34,346 bases of DNA from Candidatus Gastranaerophilales bacterium (GCA_028689995.1 JAQVCB010000017.1:1387-35732); one strand, 5' to 3'. Shown: positions 1-7,885, numbered from the stretch's first letter. Notes: a model not told the origin generated them from the letters alone. Numbers and translations: made by a program.

Positions 1-825
1 GAAGATAAAATTTCCTCTGAATATCTAAGATTATTTTTGCCTTACGGAGCAGGAGAAAATTTTAATTACGAATCAAACAATTTTATAGACCAGAATATAA
101 ATCATAATCTGGCATTAAAAACGGATGTAAATTACGTAAATTCGATAATTTCAAAACATCCTGAACCGGTATATTTTTATTACTGCAGAGATTTTGATGA
201 AAGTAGCAGTTGTTCATTAAAAAAAGATAAAAGTATCCTCTGTTCAAATTTTCCAGACTCAGTCACAACTATTTTGCCGAAAGACTGCGGATTCAGAGAT
301 TGGCAGAAAACTGCACTTCAAAAAATCAAAGAAGAAATTTCAAGAGATATACTTATAAAAATCCGAGAAATAAAAGAATTCAGATTTTCATTTAATTGTA
401 AAAAAACCGGTACCTGTTGCAGACTTGCAAGTTCTGAATTTTCTTATGAAGAATTAAAAGAAAAAGCCAAAAATGGCGATAATTTTGCAACTCAATTTAC
501 AAGCGTTTTTATTCCTTATGACAGTATTGAAGATGCAAGAAAAATTTTCCCTGAATACTTGGATCTTGTTTTTCACCAGTTCGATGAGGGAGAAAAAGCG
601 TATTTTTATCATTGTCCGCATGTAACAGACAACAATCTTTGTTCTATCTACGAATTTAGACCGCAAATATGCAGAGATTTTCCTGATAATCCTTTATCAA
701 TACTGCCTTCAGTTTGTGGATTTAACGAATGGAAAGAAGATGTTCAGGTGGCTTCAATGCTTCTTCATGCACTTATTGAGATATTGGAATTTAATATTAA
801 AAAAATCGAATATGCATTAGAGTAA
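1..825 (+). CDS. YkgJ-type cysteine-cluster protein, tandem copies (5' end outside window)
   Basis: The frame is open from base 1, so the gene begins upstream; the first in-window start-like codon (TTG at 37) should not be taken as the real start. The C-terminal half carries the YkgJ / zinc-or-iron chelating pattern: a CKKTGTCCR-like cluster, then CPHV..N.LCSIY and RPQICRDFP. The N-terminal half holds a degenerate second copy of the later part (YYCRDF...CSLKK...LCSNFP...DCGF.DWQ against YHCPHV...CSIYEF...ICRDFP...VCGFNEWK), so the protein is an internal duplication with one copy cut by the window edge. YkgJ-family proteins are thought to hold an Fe-S or zinc centre; their reaction is mostly unknown. 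No signal peptide is visible. Family call fairly sure, function not. Confidence 0.8.
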   Translation, partial: EDKISSEYLRLFLPYGAGENFNYESNNFIDQNINHNLALKTDVNYVNSIISKHPEPVYFYYCRDFDESSSCSLKKDKSILCSNFPDSVTTILPKDCGFRDWQKTALQKIKEEISRDILIKIREIKEFRFSFNCKKTGTCCRLASSEFSYEELKEKAKNGDNFATQFTSVFIPYDSIEDARKIFPEYLDLVFHQFDEGEKAYFYHCPHVTDNNLCSIYEFRPQICRDFPDNPLSILPSVCGFNEWKEDVQVASMLLHALIEILEFNIKKIEYALE

Positions 826-873
826 GAGCTTGTCTGGCTAAAATTTTTAAATTAGTGATATTATTGTTATAAA

Positions 874-953
874 GGCTCGTGCGGAGCGGGAGTACTGGTG
901 AAGCTGAAACGGCTGCGGTGAGCAGGCGTACAGACTTTAACTAACTCGTTCTA
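874..953 (+). repeat. GC-rich mosaic intergenic repeat, copy 1
   Basis: An island of higher GC in AT-rich sequence. Modules: GGCTCGTGCGGAGCGGGAGT, GAAACGGCTGCGG, GAGCAGG, and a terminal AACTCGTTCTA. The same modules recur at 2199-2338, 12433-12509 and 17444-17583, and inverted at 3522-3580. It ends about 17 bases before the ATG of the TauE/SafE gene, so it would lie in that gene's 5' leader. Confidence 0.75.
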
Positions 954-969
954 AGAAAGAACGTTGATA

Positions 970-1737
970 ATGGCATTCATATTAATTATTATAATTTTAG
1001 GATTTATTGCCGGATTTGCATCGGGATTACTTGGAGTTGGCGGTGGAATAATAATAATTCCAAGTTTTCTTTATTTATTGCCGATTTTAGGATTCAAAGC
1101 TCTGTCTTTAAACCAGATTACAGGCATTGCAGTAACACAGGTTTTTCTGGGAAGTTTGTTTGCCTGTATTGAACATAGAAAATTCGGATTAATTGATAAA
1201 GACATAATTTTAAAAGCAGGAATTGTTTCAGGATTGGGGGCTTTAATTGGCGCTATTGTTTCAAAGTACACGCCTGAAACAATTTTACTTATTATATATT
1301 TTATAATTCTCATTTTATCAATAATTGCCTTAATACTGTCAGGAGAAAAAAATATAAATGTTCAAAACAGACCAAAATTAGCGACGTTTTTGATATTTTC
1401 CGCAGGAATAATGTCTGGAGCGATGGGGCTTGGTGGTGCTGTGATGTATATACCCATTTTAACTCATTTTTACGGATTATCCTTAAAAACAGGTATAAGC
1501 AACGTCACATTTATTGTTCTTTTTACAGCAATAGCTGCTTTTATAGGAAAAGCAGCCACAAATCAAATTCCATTTCATTATCTTGTTTTCATAGTTATTG
1601 GAGCTTTTGTGGGAGCAAAGCTTGGGGCAAAAACTAACAATAAGCTTTCTCCTAAAGTTTTAAAGTTAATTTTACTTGCTATCATAATAGTAACAGCAAT
1701 TAGAGTTGTTATTACTATAATAAATCAGGTTTTTTAA
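970..1737 (+). CDS. TauE/SafE family membrane permease
   Basis: A 255-aa integral membrane protein made almost entirely of hydrophobic helices (about eight). Both family half-motifs are present: GLLGVGGGIIIIP near residue 25 and GAMGLGGAVMYIP near residue 160, the internal repeat typical of TauE/SafE (PF01925) sulfite or organosulfonate exporters. Length matches the family. I chose ATG at 970 over the TTG at 964, using AGAAAGA at 952-958 as a weak ribosome site. Substrate cannot be read from sequence; family members move sulfite, sulfoacetate or other small anions, and no sulfur genes lie nearby. The stop overlaps by 4 bases the 3' end of the opposing small gene at 1734-1946. Confidence 0.85.
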   Translation: MAFILIIIILGFIAGFASGLLGVGGGIIIIPSFLYLLPILGFKALSLNQITGIAVTQVFLGSLFACIEHRKFGLIDKDIILKAGIVSGLGALIGAIVSKYTPETILLIIYFIILILSIIALILSGEKNINVQNRPKLATFLIFSAGIMSGAMGLGGAVMYIPILTHFYGLSLKTGISNVTFIVLFTAIAAFIGKAATNQIPFHYLVFIVIGAFVGAKLGAKTNNKLSPKVLKLILLAIIIVTAIRVVITIINQVF

Positions 1738-1946
1738 TCGTGAATAATTGATTGAATGTACTTAACAAGATCATTTCTGCTTTTAAAGTTATTATTTTTC
1801 TGCTCTTTTTCTATATAAGCAGCTACAGAATCGAAATTTATTCTTTTGAGATTTTCCATCCTTTTAGACATGTCAGAAACTTCAAGAGAATAAATCTGTT
1901 CGATAATTTCTACAACATTTCTGATTTCTTCTTCCATTTTTTTCAT
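1734..1946 (-). CDS. Small charged helical protein, unknown
   Basis: A 70-aa, highly charged, probably all-helical protein: an N-terminal MEEEIRNVVEIIEQIY helix, then a basic segment with SKRMENLKRIN and a C-terminal KSRNDLVKYIQSII segment. No cysteines, no membrane segment. The start has only a weak upstream GAGAAA; Met-4 is an alternative. It converges on and overlaps the TauE/SafE stop by 4 bases. The plus-strand ORF over the same bases (1752-1970) is hydrophobic and Phe-rich, as expected of an antisense shadow. No family recognised. Confidence 0.55.
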   Translation of the reverse strand: MKKMEEEIRNVVEIIEQIYSLEVSDMSKRMENLKRINFDSVAAYIEKEQKNNNFKSRNDLVKYIQSIIHD

Positions 1947-2118
1947 AAAAATTTCTCATTCAAAATATAAATATATATATATATATTGCTTTTAAATAAT
2001 ATACAATCATACTATAGTTTGCTTTTTTATAATAACAAATACCCAGTTGTTTATTTTATATGAATAAGTTTTTAAAATAGTCATTTCTTAATATATGTTT
2101 ATTTTTCATGTTTGCAAA

Positions 2119-2146
2119 TTGACAATATTAATTATTTCTTTATTAT
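2119..2146 (+). promoter_or_regulatory. Candidate sigma70-type promoter
   Basis: TTGACA at 2119-2124, a 16-base spacer and TATTAT at 2141-2146. It would transcribe rightwards through repeat copy 2 into the 87-aa gene at 2418, giving a leader of roughly 265 bases. Such matches arise by chance in AT-rich DNA, but a perfect -35 is uncommon here. The rest of the 1947-2417 gap holds an AT tract (about 1970-1987) and the repeat; no other gene is seen. Confidence 0.35.
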
Positions 2147-2198
2147 TATTAAGAGCCTATTTTGTGTAAACAACAAAATCCAGATAATAAACATAAAC

Positions 2199-2338
2199 GG
2201 CTCGTACGAAGCGGGAGTGCTGGCAAAGCCGAAACGGCTTGCTCACGAAGTGGGAGCGTTAAAAACAGAAACGATGAGTTTTTGTTTTTAAAAGCTCGTT
2301 CCGGCAAGGCGTTGGAAGCTTTACCAAACTCGTTCTAA
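2199..2338 (+). repeat. GC-rich mosaic intergenic repeat, copy 2 (long form)
   Basis: Same family as 874-953: GGCTCGTACGAAGCGGGAGT, then GAAACGGCTTGCTCACGAAG, a second GCTCGTTCCGG...GTTGGAAGC block, and the terminal AACTCGTTCTA. Longer than copy 1 because a second GTGGGAGCG/GCTCGTTC unit is inserted, which points to growth by module duplication. It lies about 80 bases upstream of the 87-aa gene. Confidence 0.75.
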
Positions 2339-2417
2339 ATATAAATTTATAAATTGAACTATAAACAACTATTTTGTCATAATATATTAGTACCACCTAT
2401 TAGAATTTTGAGGCGTT

Positions 2418-2681
2418 ATGTTATTAACACAGAAAATAAAATCATTCGAAAGACAGATAGTCTTTATGAGATGGGGAATTTCTGCCGGATTCGGCAAGAT
2501 AAAATATGTAGGACATGATTTCATTGAATATGAAGTTATTGATATAGAAAGTCTTGAATACTGCAAAACAGTTATAATCAATCCGAATACGGTTTTAGAA
2601 ATAGAACTTGGCAGTCCAAATGTCAATAGAGTGATTGCAGCAGTATCCTGCAATTTGCCTTCTCCAGAAGACAAAGCTTAG
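2418..2681 (+). CDS. Small beta-rich protein, unknown
   Basis: An 87-aa protein with GAGG a few bases before the ATG. The pattern from residue 15 on (WGISAGFGKIKYVGHDFIEYEV, CKTVIINPNTVLEIEL) alternates hydrophobic residues as in short beta strands and resembles an Sm/Hfq-like or other small beta-barrel core, but I cannot assign a family. A lone Cys sits in the centre and another near the end. It ends in a strong hairpin terminator and appears monocistronic. Confidence 0.7.
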   Translation: MLLTQKIKSFERQIVFMRWGISAGFGKIKYVGHDFIEYEVIDIESLEYCKTVIINPNTVLEIELGSPNVNRVIAAVSCNLPSPEDKA

Positions 2682-2696
2682 ATAAATTACTTAATT

Positions 2697-2736
2697 ACAA
2701 AATAACAGGTTTTGAATAAACAATCTGTTATTTTGT
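2697..2736 (+). terminator. Rho-independent terminator
   Basis: Perfect 12-bp stem ACAAAATAACAG (2697-2708) with CTGTTATTTTGT (2725-2736), 16-base loop, T-rich 3' arm. It closes the 87-aa gene 15 bases after its stop. Confidence 0.75.
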
Positions 2737-2869
2737 TGTACAAATTTATTCTTGTTAATATTTCTTAAAATTTAAAAGAAATTGAGCAATTTTTTAAGTT
2801 TGATTTTCTTTATAATAATATGGAAGCATAGGGAAGAATTTTATATCGAAGTAATGTTGGGAGAATTTA

Positions 2870-3448
2870 ATGGGCTTAGAGACAGCAGCATTTACAAGTT
2901 TATTATTTGGAGCTAAAAAAGCAATTGAAACTGCGGACAAACCTAATCAAGATACTATAAATAAAGGATTTGGCGTTGTAAGTGTTTTTGGACATGCCAG
3001 TAATACAGTTGAAAGACTTGATGGGTCCCTTGCTAAAGGTAATTTAAGTTCAGCAGCAAATTTAATTGCAAATAAAACATCAACAAAAGCAATTGAAACG
3101 GTTGGAGAAGCAGGTAAATACTTCGGTGGTGTAATAAATGGACTAATTATTTGTAATGCCGGATATAACGTTTATAAAGATGACGATAAACCTAAAGCAT
3201 TAGTTGAGCAAGGATTAAAAGTAGGCGGCATGTTGGGAGCTGAAAACCTTAGCAAAGCATTAAAAATAACAGAAAAAATAGAAGAATCATCTCTGCCGGG
3301 AAAATTAAAACACGTAATTGCTGCAACCAGTTTTGTTGTAGCGTCTGCCGGCGGAGTATTAGGAGGCGAAGCCCTTGGTAAAGTTCTTACTGGAAGAAAT
3401 GAAAAAACAAAAGCCCCCGGATTAAACGAAAATTTTGCAACCGCATAA
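2870..3448 (+). CDS. Alanine/glycine-rich protein with helical hairpins, unknown
   Basis: A 192-aa protein with a good ribosome site (GGGAGAA, 5-6 bases before ATG). Rich in Ala, Gly and Lys, with two glycine-spaced hydrophobic stretches (VINGLIICNAGYNVY near 90-105 and VIAATSFVVASAGGVLGGEALG near 150-170) that could be short membrane hairpins. No signal peptide. A -10-like TATAAT lies at 2811-2816 without a clear -35. It stands alone with its own terminator. No family recognised. Confidence 0.7.
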   Translation: MGLETAAFTSLLFGAKKAIETADKPNQDTINKGFGVVSVFGHASNTVERLDGSLAKGNLSSAANLIANKTSTKAIETVGEAGKYFGGVINGLIICNAGYNVYKDDDKPKALVEQGLKVGGMLGAENLSKALKITEKIEESSLPGKLKHVIAATSFVVASAGGVLGGEALGKVLTGRNEKTKAPGLNENFATA

Positions 3449-3484
3449 TATATTTAAATTCAAAATACCCCTCAAACTCCTCCC

Positions 3485-3512
3485 AATAGGCTTGTAAAAG
3501 GCCTATTTTTTT
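3485..3512 (+). terminator. Rho-independent terminator
   Basis: Stem AATAGGC (3485-3491) with GCCTATT (3501-3507), 9-base loop, followed by a T run to 3512. It closes the 192-aa gene 36 bases after its stop. Confidence 0.85.
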
Positions 3513-3521
3513 GCGAATTTT

Positions 3522-3580
3522 CACTCCCGCTGCCGCACATGTACGAGTTACGCAATGCTTCCAACTCCTGCTGATCGCAT
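3522..3580 (-). repeat. GC-rich mosaic intergenic repeat, inverted copy
   Basis: Read on the minus strand it contains GCGATCAGCAGGAGTTGGA and AACTCGTAC, close to GCGATCAGCAGGAGCTGGAG and AACTCGTTC in the copy at 17444-17583, and ends in GGCAGCGGGAGTG. It sits between the terminator of the 192-aa gene and the 3' end of the carS-like gene. Unlike the other copies it is not in a gene leader. Confidence 0.65.
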
Positions 3581-3581
3581 A

Positions 3582-4130
3582 TTACCACGGTTCTTTTTTA
3601 ACTCCGATCTTATAACCAACGATGTTAAATATAAGATGAAAAACAGGAGTTAAAATTAATGCTATGATTATTATCAGAAAAGTAAAATTTTCTCTAAACC
3701 AGCCTGATGACAAAATATATGTCAATGTCCATGCTCCAAAAACAAAATCAAGTTGATCAATTAATGGAAGTGGCTGACCTCTTTTCAAACCAAATCGTCT
3801 TTTAAAAAAACTTGCAACAAGATCACCTAGAAGAGCACCTGTTGGGAGTGTTATTACTGGAATAAAGGTAAATTGAGGCATGATATGGTTTAAAAATTCG
3901 TTATTTATTAAATTTTGAATAATAGCTACAATTATCCCAAAAAAAATTCCAAAAAACAGTCCTTTATAAGTTTTTCCCTCTCCGAAAATTCTTTCTTTAC
4001 CAATATATTTGCCATTATCTATTGGTCTGCCTGCTCCTGTCAGTGCAACAATTAAAGTAGCTGCAGGATTTGACAGATAAGCCGGCAACATCAACCATAT
4101 CATTTTTATTATTACAGTATAATATTCCAT
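3582..4130 (-). CDS. CDP-archaeol synthase-like (CarS/DUF46) integral membrane protein
   Basis: A 182-aa polytopic membrane protein carrying the CarS signature in order: LPAYLSNPAA near residue 15, PIDNGK near 36, RIFGEGKTYKG near 47-57, then GALLGDLVASFFKRRFG near 98-115 and LIDQLDFVFGA near 123-133. In archaea CarS moves CTP onto digeranylgeranylglyceryl phosphate; bacterial relatives are related to CdsA-type cytidylyltransferases. The acidic residues of GDLVASF and DQLDF fit metal/CTP binding. About five membrane helices. GAGAGA precedes the ATG. It diverges from the PxpA-like gene. No other archaeal-lipid gene is in the window, so the true lipid substrate is unknown. Confidence 0.8.
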   Translation of the reverse strand: MEYYTVIIKMIWLMLPAYLSNPAATLIVALTGAGRPIDNGKYIGKERIFGEGKTYKGLFFGIFFGIIVAIIQNLINNEFLNHIMPQFTFIPVITLPTGALLGDLVASFFKRRFGLKRGQPLPLIDQLDFVFGAWTLTYILSSGWFRENFTFLIIIIALILTPVFHLIFNIVGYKIGVKKEPW

Positions 4131-4255
4131 TGGATCTCTCTTTAATAGGATTTATTAAATTATACAGAGAGGGACAATGTTTTCTATTGGACGAGTATGG
4201 ACTCATGGTTTTCATAGGATATAATATTAATTGAACGTAAAAAAAAGGTGTAATT

Positions 4256-5068
4256 ATGATTCCATTATCAAATATGAGAAAAGAACAAAATCAGCAAAAA
4301 CAGATATTTATAGATTTGAATTGCGATATAGGGCAAAGTTATGGCGTTTATAAGAATGATCTTGAGTATAGTATTTTGCCTTATGTCAGTTCGGTAAATA
4401 TTTCATGCGGTTCGCATGCAGGGGATCCTGTTACTATTATGAAAGCTCTTAGAATTGCAAAGGAATATAACCTTGCAGTTGGGGCGCATATTGGCTATCC
4501 TGATATTCAGGGATTTGGATACCGTTCTATGAATCTTAATGATGAAGAATTGCAAGCTGTTGTTTTATATCAAATTGGCGCATTAAACGCACTTGCAAAA
4601 GCTTACAATATTACAATAGAACATGTAAGACCACATGGAGCTTTATATAAACAGGCTGCCAATAGTTTAGATGTTTCTGTTTCCATTGCAAAGGCAATTG
4701 CAAAAATTGATCCATGGCTAATCTTTATAGGTGCAGCAGGTGAAACATTAGAAAAAGCAGGAGAACTTGCAAATATAAGAGTTGCTCCTGAAGTTCATCT
4801 CGACAGAAAATATAATTTTAACGGAACATTTGACTTTGATGCTGAAGGCATTGTAAATCCTGAATATTCACTTGGACAACTTGAGCTTCTGGTCAAAGAA
4901 TCTTCCGTAAAAAATAATCAAGGTGGAAAAACAAAAATAAATTTCAGGACTATTCATTTGAATGTAAAATCTGAATTTTCAGTTCAAATTGCTAAAAAAG
5001 CAAAAGAACTGATTTCGCAGCCTGTACCTGTGCCGATTACAATGGTAAGTAATACCGGCTGGGTTTAA
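4256..5068 (+). CDS. Divergent LamB/YcsF (5-oxoprolinase subunit A-like) protein
   Basis: A 270-aa protein with AAGGTG 5 bases before the ATG and an extra polar N-terminus of about 16 residues. Residues 20-30 (DLNCDIGQSYG), then NISCGSHAGDP, VGAHIGYPDIQGFGYRSM and EHVRPHGALYK match the LamB/YcsF family, whose PxpA member opens 5-oxoproline with PxpB and PxpC. The C-terminal third drifts: the usual Glu of the DLNCDxGE motif is Gln-27, and the usual C-terminal CVHGD segment reads TIHLNVKS. PxpB and PxpC are not adjacent. It may be a family member with changed or lost activity. Fold call firm; 5-oxoprolinase function doubtful. Confidence 0.75.
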   Translation: MIPLSNMRKEQNQQKQIFIDLNCDIGQSYGVYKNDLEYSILPYVSSVNISCGSHAGDPVTIMKALRIAKEYNLAVGAHIGYPDIQGFGYRSMNLNDEELQAVVLYQIGALNALAKAYNITIEHVRPHGALYKQAANSLDVSVSIAKAIAKIDPWLIFIGAAGETLEKAGELANIRVAPEVHLDRKYNFNGTFDFDAEGIVNPEYSLGQLELLVKESSVKNNQGGKTKINFRTIHLNVKSEFSVQIAKKAKELISQPVPVPITMVSNTGWV

Positions 5069-5086
5069 TTAAATTAAAATTAATTT

Positions 5087-5117
5087 AAAAAATGACTTCT
5101 AAAAGAAGTCATTTTTT
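5087..5117. terminator. Bidirectional terminator between convergent genes
   Basis: A 14-bp perfect stem AAAAAATGACTTCT (5087-5100) and AGAAGTCATTTTTT (5104-5117) with a 3-base loop and runs of A and T on either side, so it can terminate both the pxpA-like gene and the 57-aa gene on the other strand, whose stop codon it touches. Confidence 0.85.
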
Positions 5118-5289
5118 ATTGGACATTAAAAAATCTATTATCAGTTCCGCCTTCTCCGACTTTTATATTTACTTTTTTGAAACATTTCGGGCAAAAGCCT
5201 GAATATGCGGTTCCTTCTTTATTAATATAAATTCTGTTATAAGTATTACAACAACTAAATTTTATTCCTAAATATTTTCTTTTGTTCAT
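5116..5289 (-). CDS. 57-aa zinc-ribbon-like protein
   Basis: A short gene with a clean frame. The protein begins MNKRKYLGIKFSCCNTYNRI, continues INKEGTAYSGFCPKC near residues 22-36 and ends KVGEGGTDNRFFNVQ. Cys-13/Cys-14 and the C33-P-K-C36 pair could make one zinc or Fe-S site. I recall short bacterial proteins of the same layout (YLGI.F.CC, KEGTAY.G.CP.C, GGT..RFF), which argues for a conserved family, but I know no function. No strong ribosome site. It converges on the pxpA-like gene and shares its terminator. Conserved spacing of motifs makes chance unlikely. Confidence 0.7.
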   Translation of the reverse strand: MNKRKYLGIKFSCCNTYNRIYINKEGTAYSGFCPKCFKKVNIKVGEGGTDNRFFNVQ

Positions 5290-5430
5290 TTTTAAATATT
5301 TATCATGAATTCTATTACAATAGTTATTATAACATTTATTAACTGAAATTAGAACTACATTCTAAACATATATATATTAAGGTCGTAGAAAACCACAAGA
5401 TTGTGCAGATAAATCATAGCTTTTGAAAAA

Positions 5431-6876
5431 TTACTCATTTTCATTTACCTTTACTATTAAGCCATTGGCTACATAACTTCCGCCTCTATTAAGAGGATTA
5501 TTTACGATTCTGTTTTGTACAATCATTTGTGTTGAGCTGCCACCGTCAAGATTCATTGCATTTATGCATCCAAATTTTTTCATAATTCCTGCCAGTTCAG
5601 TGAGTGTAGCTCCAACAGATCCTTTTTGTCTTCCGTCAACTGTTACCATCATGAACTTGTTATCCTGAGTATATCCGACTGCGGTTCTTGGGTTGCGTCC
5701 GCCGATTGATTGTAATTTTTGATCTTTTACATCTATGAAAATCTGTCCTTCTTTTATCAGGTACGGTCCACCGCTTATGGCGTGTTTGATGCCTGTCCAG
5801 TTAGGATTAGTTGTGAATTTAATTTTTACTTCATCATTTACTTTTAATTTGCCGAGTTGTTTTTCCGGTCCTACTATTACAAAGCCGTTTTCTACTATGT
5901 TAAGACGATTTTTGCTTATTTTTGTTACTTTGCCATTATTTATTGCAACCTGAATACCGTATTGAGGACTCGGAGGAGCTAGTTTTCCCCATTTTGAAGA
6001 ATAAATCAAAGTGTAAGAAGAAAGCATTCTTGGCTGATTAACATTGTCTATTTTTATTTCTCTTCCATCAGAAGTATTTATTGAGCCTTGAAGAGAAATT
6101 CTTGCCATTTTGAAGTTACCGTTACCGATTCCGAGAGTTACCCTGTCAAATATCGGACCGGTTAATAATTCTTGGTTTATTATTAATGTACCGAGAGGAG
6201 TGCCAGTCGATTGTTTAAAGAATGAAGCATTTATTCCTGCGATAGCATTACTTTGTGCAACCATAGTGCTAACTTTTCCTGTTCCTGATAATCCGCTGCC
6301 TGATAAAACCGGTTCAATACTAATATTTGGATTTATTTGAGGATTAATTTCAACAACATTTATGAACATTGGGCCTGATTTAGTATATTTTTTTATAGCT
6401 ATATGTTTAACACCAGGAGCAAGTGACCTGATAAGACCATCTCTGTATTTATTTTTAATTGCATCATCCCATTTTTTCTTATCTGTAATTGAAGTTTTAA
6501 CTTGTGGTATGTAGTAGGTCAGAGTGTCCAGACCACTGACTGATGAAATAGCAGGGAAAATTCTCATATTTTGATTTGTGGCAGAATTTTTTATATCGTT
6601 CCTTAAAAAAGAAACAAGCAAGTTTTTTTCCGAAGAGATTCTTAAACTTGCTTGTTCATTATTATATTTTATTGTATCAGAATTCGTAGTTATTATAGGA
6701 GGGGTTAAATTAAATGTTTTAGGGATATCCGCAAGAGCTAATTTAAATTTATAGGGAGAAATATCAATATCTTTAGCTTTATCCTGTGCGATTACTGAAT
6801 AAGTTATTGAATATAGCATCAGGAATGATATGAAAGTCAGAAAAAATTTTTCAGAACGACAAGCTAAATAATACAT
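5431..6876 (-). CDS. Secreted/anchored phosphodiester glycosidase-domain protein (NAGPA family)
   Basis: A 481-aa protein with an N-terminal signal or anchor (FFLTFISFLMLYSITYSVIA, about residues 12-31). A poorly conserved N-terminal third is followed by the NAGPA/DUF2233 domain (PF09992): GINASFF near 215-220, AISGGPYLIKEG, GGRNPRTAVGYT, and LDGGSSTQM near the C-terminus, ending GGSYVANGLIV. The family cleaves or binds sugar phosphodiesters and occurs in many cell-envelope proteins. I chose ATG at 6876 because AGGTGGG lies 4 bases upstream; a GTG three codons earlier falls inside that ribosome site. A second, shorter family member lies at 22702-23553. Confidence 0.85.
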   Translation of the reverse strand: MYYLACRSEKFFLTFISFLMLYSITYSVIAQDKAKDIDISPYKFKLALADIPKTFNLTPPIITTNSDTIKYNNEQASLRISSEKNLLVSFLRNDIKNSATNQNMRIFPAISSVSGLDTLTYYIPQVKTSITDKKKWDDAIKNKYRDGLIRSLAPGVKHIAIKKYTKSGPMFINVVEINPQINPNISIEPVLSGSGLSGTGKVSTMVAQSNAIAGINASFFKQSTGTPLGTLIINQELLTGPIFDRVTLGIGNGNFKMARISLQGSINTSDGREIKIDNVNQPRMLSSYTLIYSSKWGKLAPPSPQYGIQVAINNGKVTKISKNRLNIVENGFVIVGPEKQLGKLKVNDEVKIKFTTNPNWTGIKHAISGGPYLIKEGQIFIDVKDQKLQSIGGRNPRTAVGYTQDNKFMMVTVDGRQKGSVGATLTELAGIMKKFGCINAMNLDGGSSTQMIVQNRIVNNPLNRGGSYVANGLIVKVNENE

Positions 6877-7243
6877 ATAGCCCACCTATCTAAGCTTTTC
6901 TCTTAGTATCAGGGATTTTATATCCCTTCAATATATATTATACCAGAAATCACAAGGTTTTTAACCCTATTTTACTGGTGTAAATACTACAATTATTAAC
7001 ACTATAAAGTGGATATACTTGTTATATAATATTTCCAACGTTTATATTTTCTACTTTTGTAGTAAATGTCGTTTTAACATTTCTTAACATTTAAAAACAA
7101 ATATGAAATAACATTTTAAAAGTATTTTATAAGTGCCGTTTTTTAACGCTATAATAGTTTTTCACAGAGAACGGTTTTTCTGCTGCCCTAATTCATTTAG
7201 TGTTCAAATATTTATTTAATTCGAGTTAGTATAAAATTAAATT
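6877..7243. other. Divergent intergenic region, 367 bases
   Basis: Lies between the divergently transcribed glycosidase-domain gene and nth. Besides the minus-strand -10 candidate it holds a GGGAT/ATCCC hairpin near 6912-6926 in the leader of the minus-strand gene and a TATAAT at 7150-7155 that could serve nth. No ORF, repeat or structured RNA recognised. Confidence 0.5.
6937..6945 (-). promoter_or_regulatory. Candidate extended -10 promoter element
   Basis: On the minus strand TGGTATAAT (TATAAT at 6942-6937 preceded by TGG), an extended -10 motif, about 60 bases upstream of the phosphodiester glycosidase start. No convincing -35 is seen. Confidence 0.35.
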
Positions 7244-7876
7244 ATGAAAATTGACATTGATAAAATATTTGAAATACTTGAAAAATATTATCCTGAAAGG
7301 AATCCGTTTATAACTTATATGAATTCATTAAAGGATCCTTTTAAGGTTCTTCTTGCCTGTATTTTGAGTTTAAGGACGCGAGATACGGTAACCTATGTTA
7401 CAGCTCACAGGTTATTCACATTGGGCTCAAATCCTGAAGATTTTTTAAAATATTCAGAAGAAGACATTATAAAAGCGATCTATCCTGCCGGTTTTTATCA
7501 GAATAAAGCAAAAGTTATCCTTAATATATGCAGAGATCTGGTTAATAAATATGATTCTAAAGTCCCTGACGATATTGATGAGCTTTTAAAATTCAAAGGA
7601 GTTGGCAGAAAAACCACAAATCTGGTTATTGGAAAAGGGTATGGCAAGCTTTCTATTTGCGTTGATACTCATGTTCACAGAATATGTAACAGGCTTGGAT
7701 ATGTAAAAACCAAGACACCCGATCAAACTGAAATGGAACTGAGAAAAAAGTTACCTCAAAAGTATTGGCTGGAAATTAATGAGTTGTTTATAACCCATGG
7801 TCAGAATATTTGTGTGCCTGTTGGGCCAAAATGCAATATTTGTCCTATTACAGATTATTGTATGAAATTAATTTAA
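7244..7876 (+). CDS. nth: Endonuclease III (DNA glycosylase/AP lyase)
   Basis: A 210-aa protein of normal family length. It removes oxidised pyrimidines from DNA and cleaves the abasic strand. The helix-hairpin-helix reads FKGVGRKTTN with the catalytic lysine at 123; the catalytic aspartate is D141 in VDTHVHR. The C-terminal [4Fe-4S] loop is complete as C190-x6-C197-x2-C200-x5-C206. Start at ATG 7244 lacks a clear ribosome site but the alignment begins normally. Monocistronic, closed by a terminator. Confidence 0.93.
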   Translation: MKIDIDKIFEILEKYYPERNPFITYMNSLKDPFKVLLACILSLRTRDTVTYVTAHRLFTLGSNPEDFLKYSEEDIIKAIYPAGFYQNKAKVILNICRDLVNKYDSKVPDDIDELLKFKGVGRKTTNLVIGKGYGKLSICVDTHVHRICNRLGYVKTKTPDQTEMELRKKLPQKYWLEINELFITHGQNICVPVGPKCNICPITDYCMKLI

Positions 7877-7885
7877 AACCAAAAC

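Noticed and set aside
1752-1970. 72-aa plus-strand ORF opposite the 70-aa minus-strand gene
   Set aside because: Phe-rich antisense reading of a charged helical protein, no ribosome site.
1966-1990. AT dinucleotide tract as a possible origin or regulatory element
   Set aside because: Simple low-complexity sequence; no DnaA boxes or structured repeats around it.
2387-2674. 95-aa minus-strand ORF over the 87-aa gene
   Set aside because: Antisense shadow without ribosome site; the plus-strand gene has ribosome site and terminator.
6877-6885. GTG start three codons before the glycosidase ATG
   Set aside because: The GTG lies inside the AGGTGGG ribosome site of the ATG at 6876.
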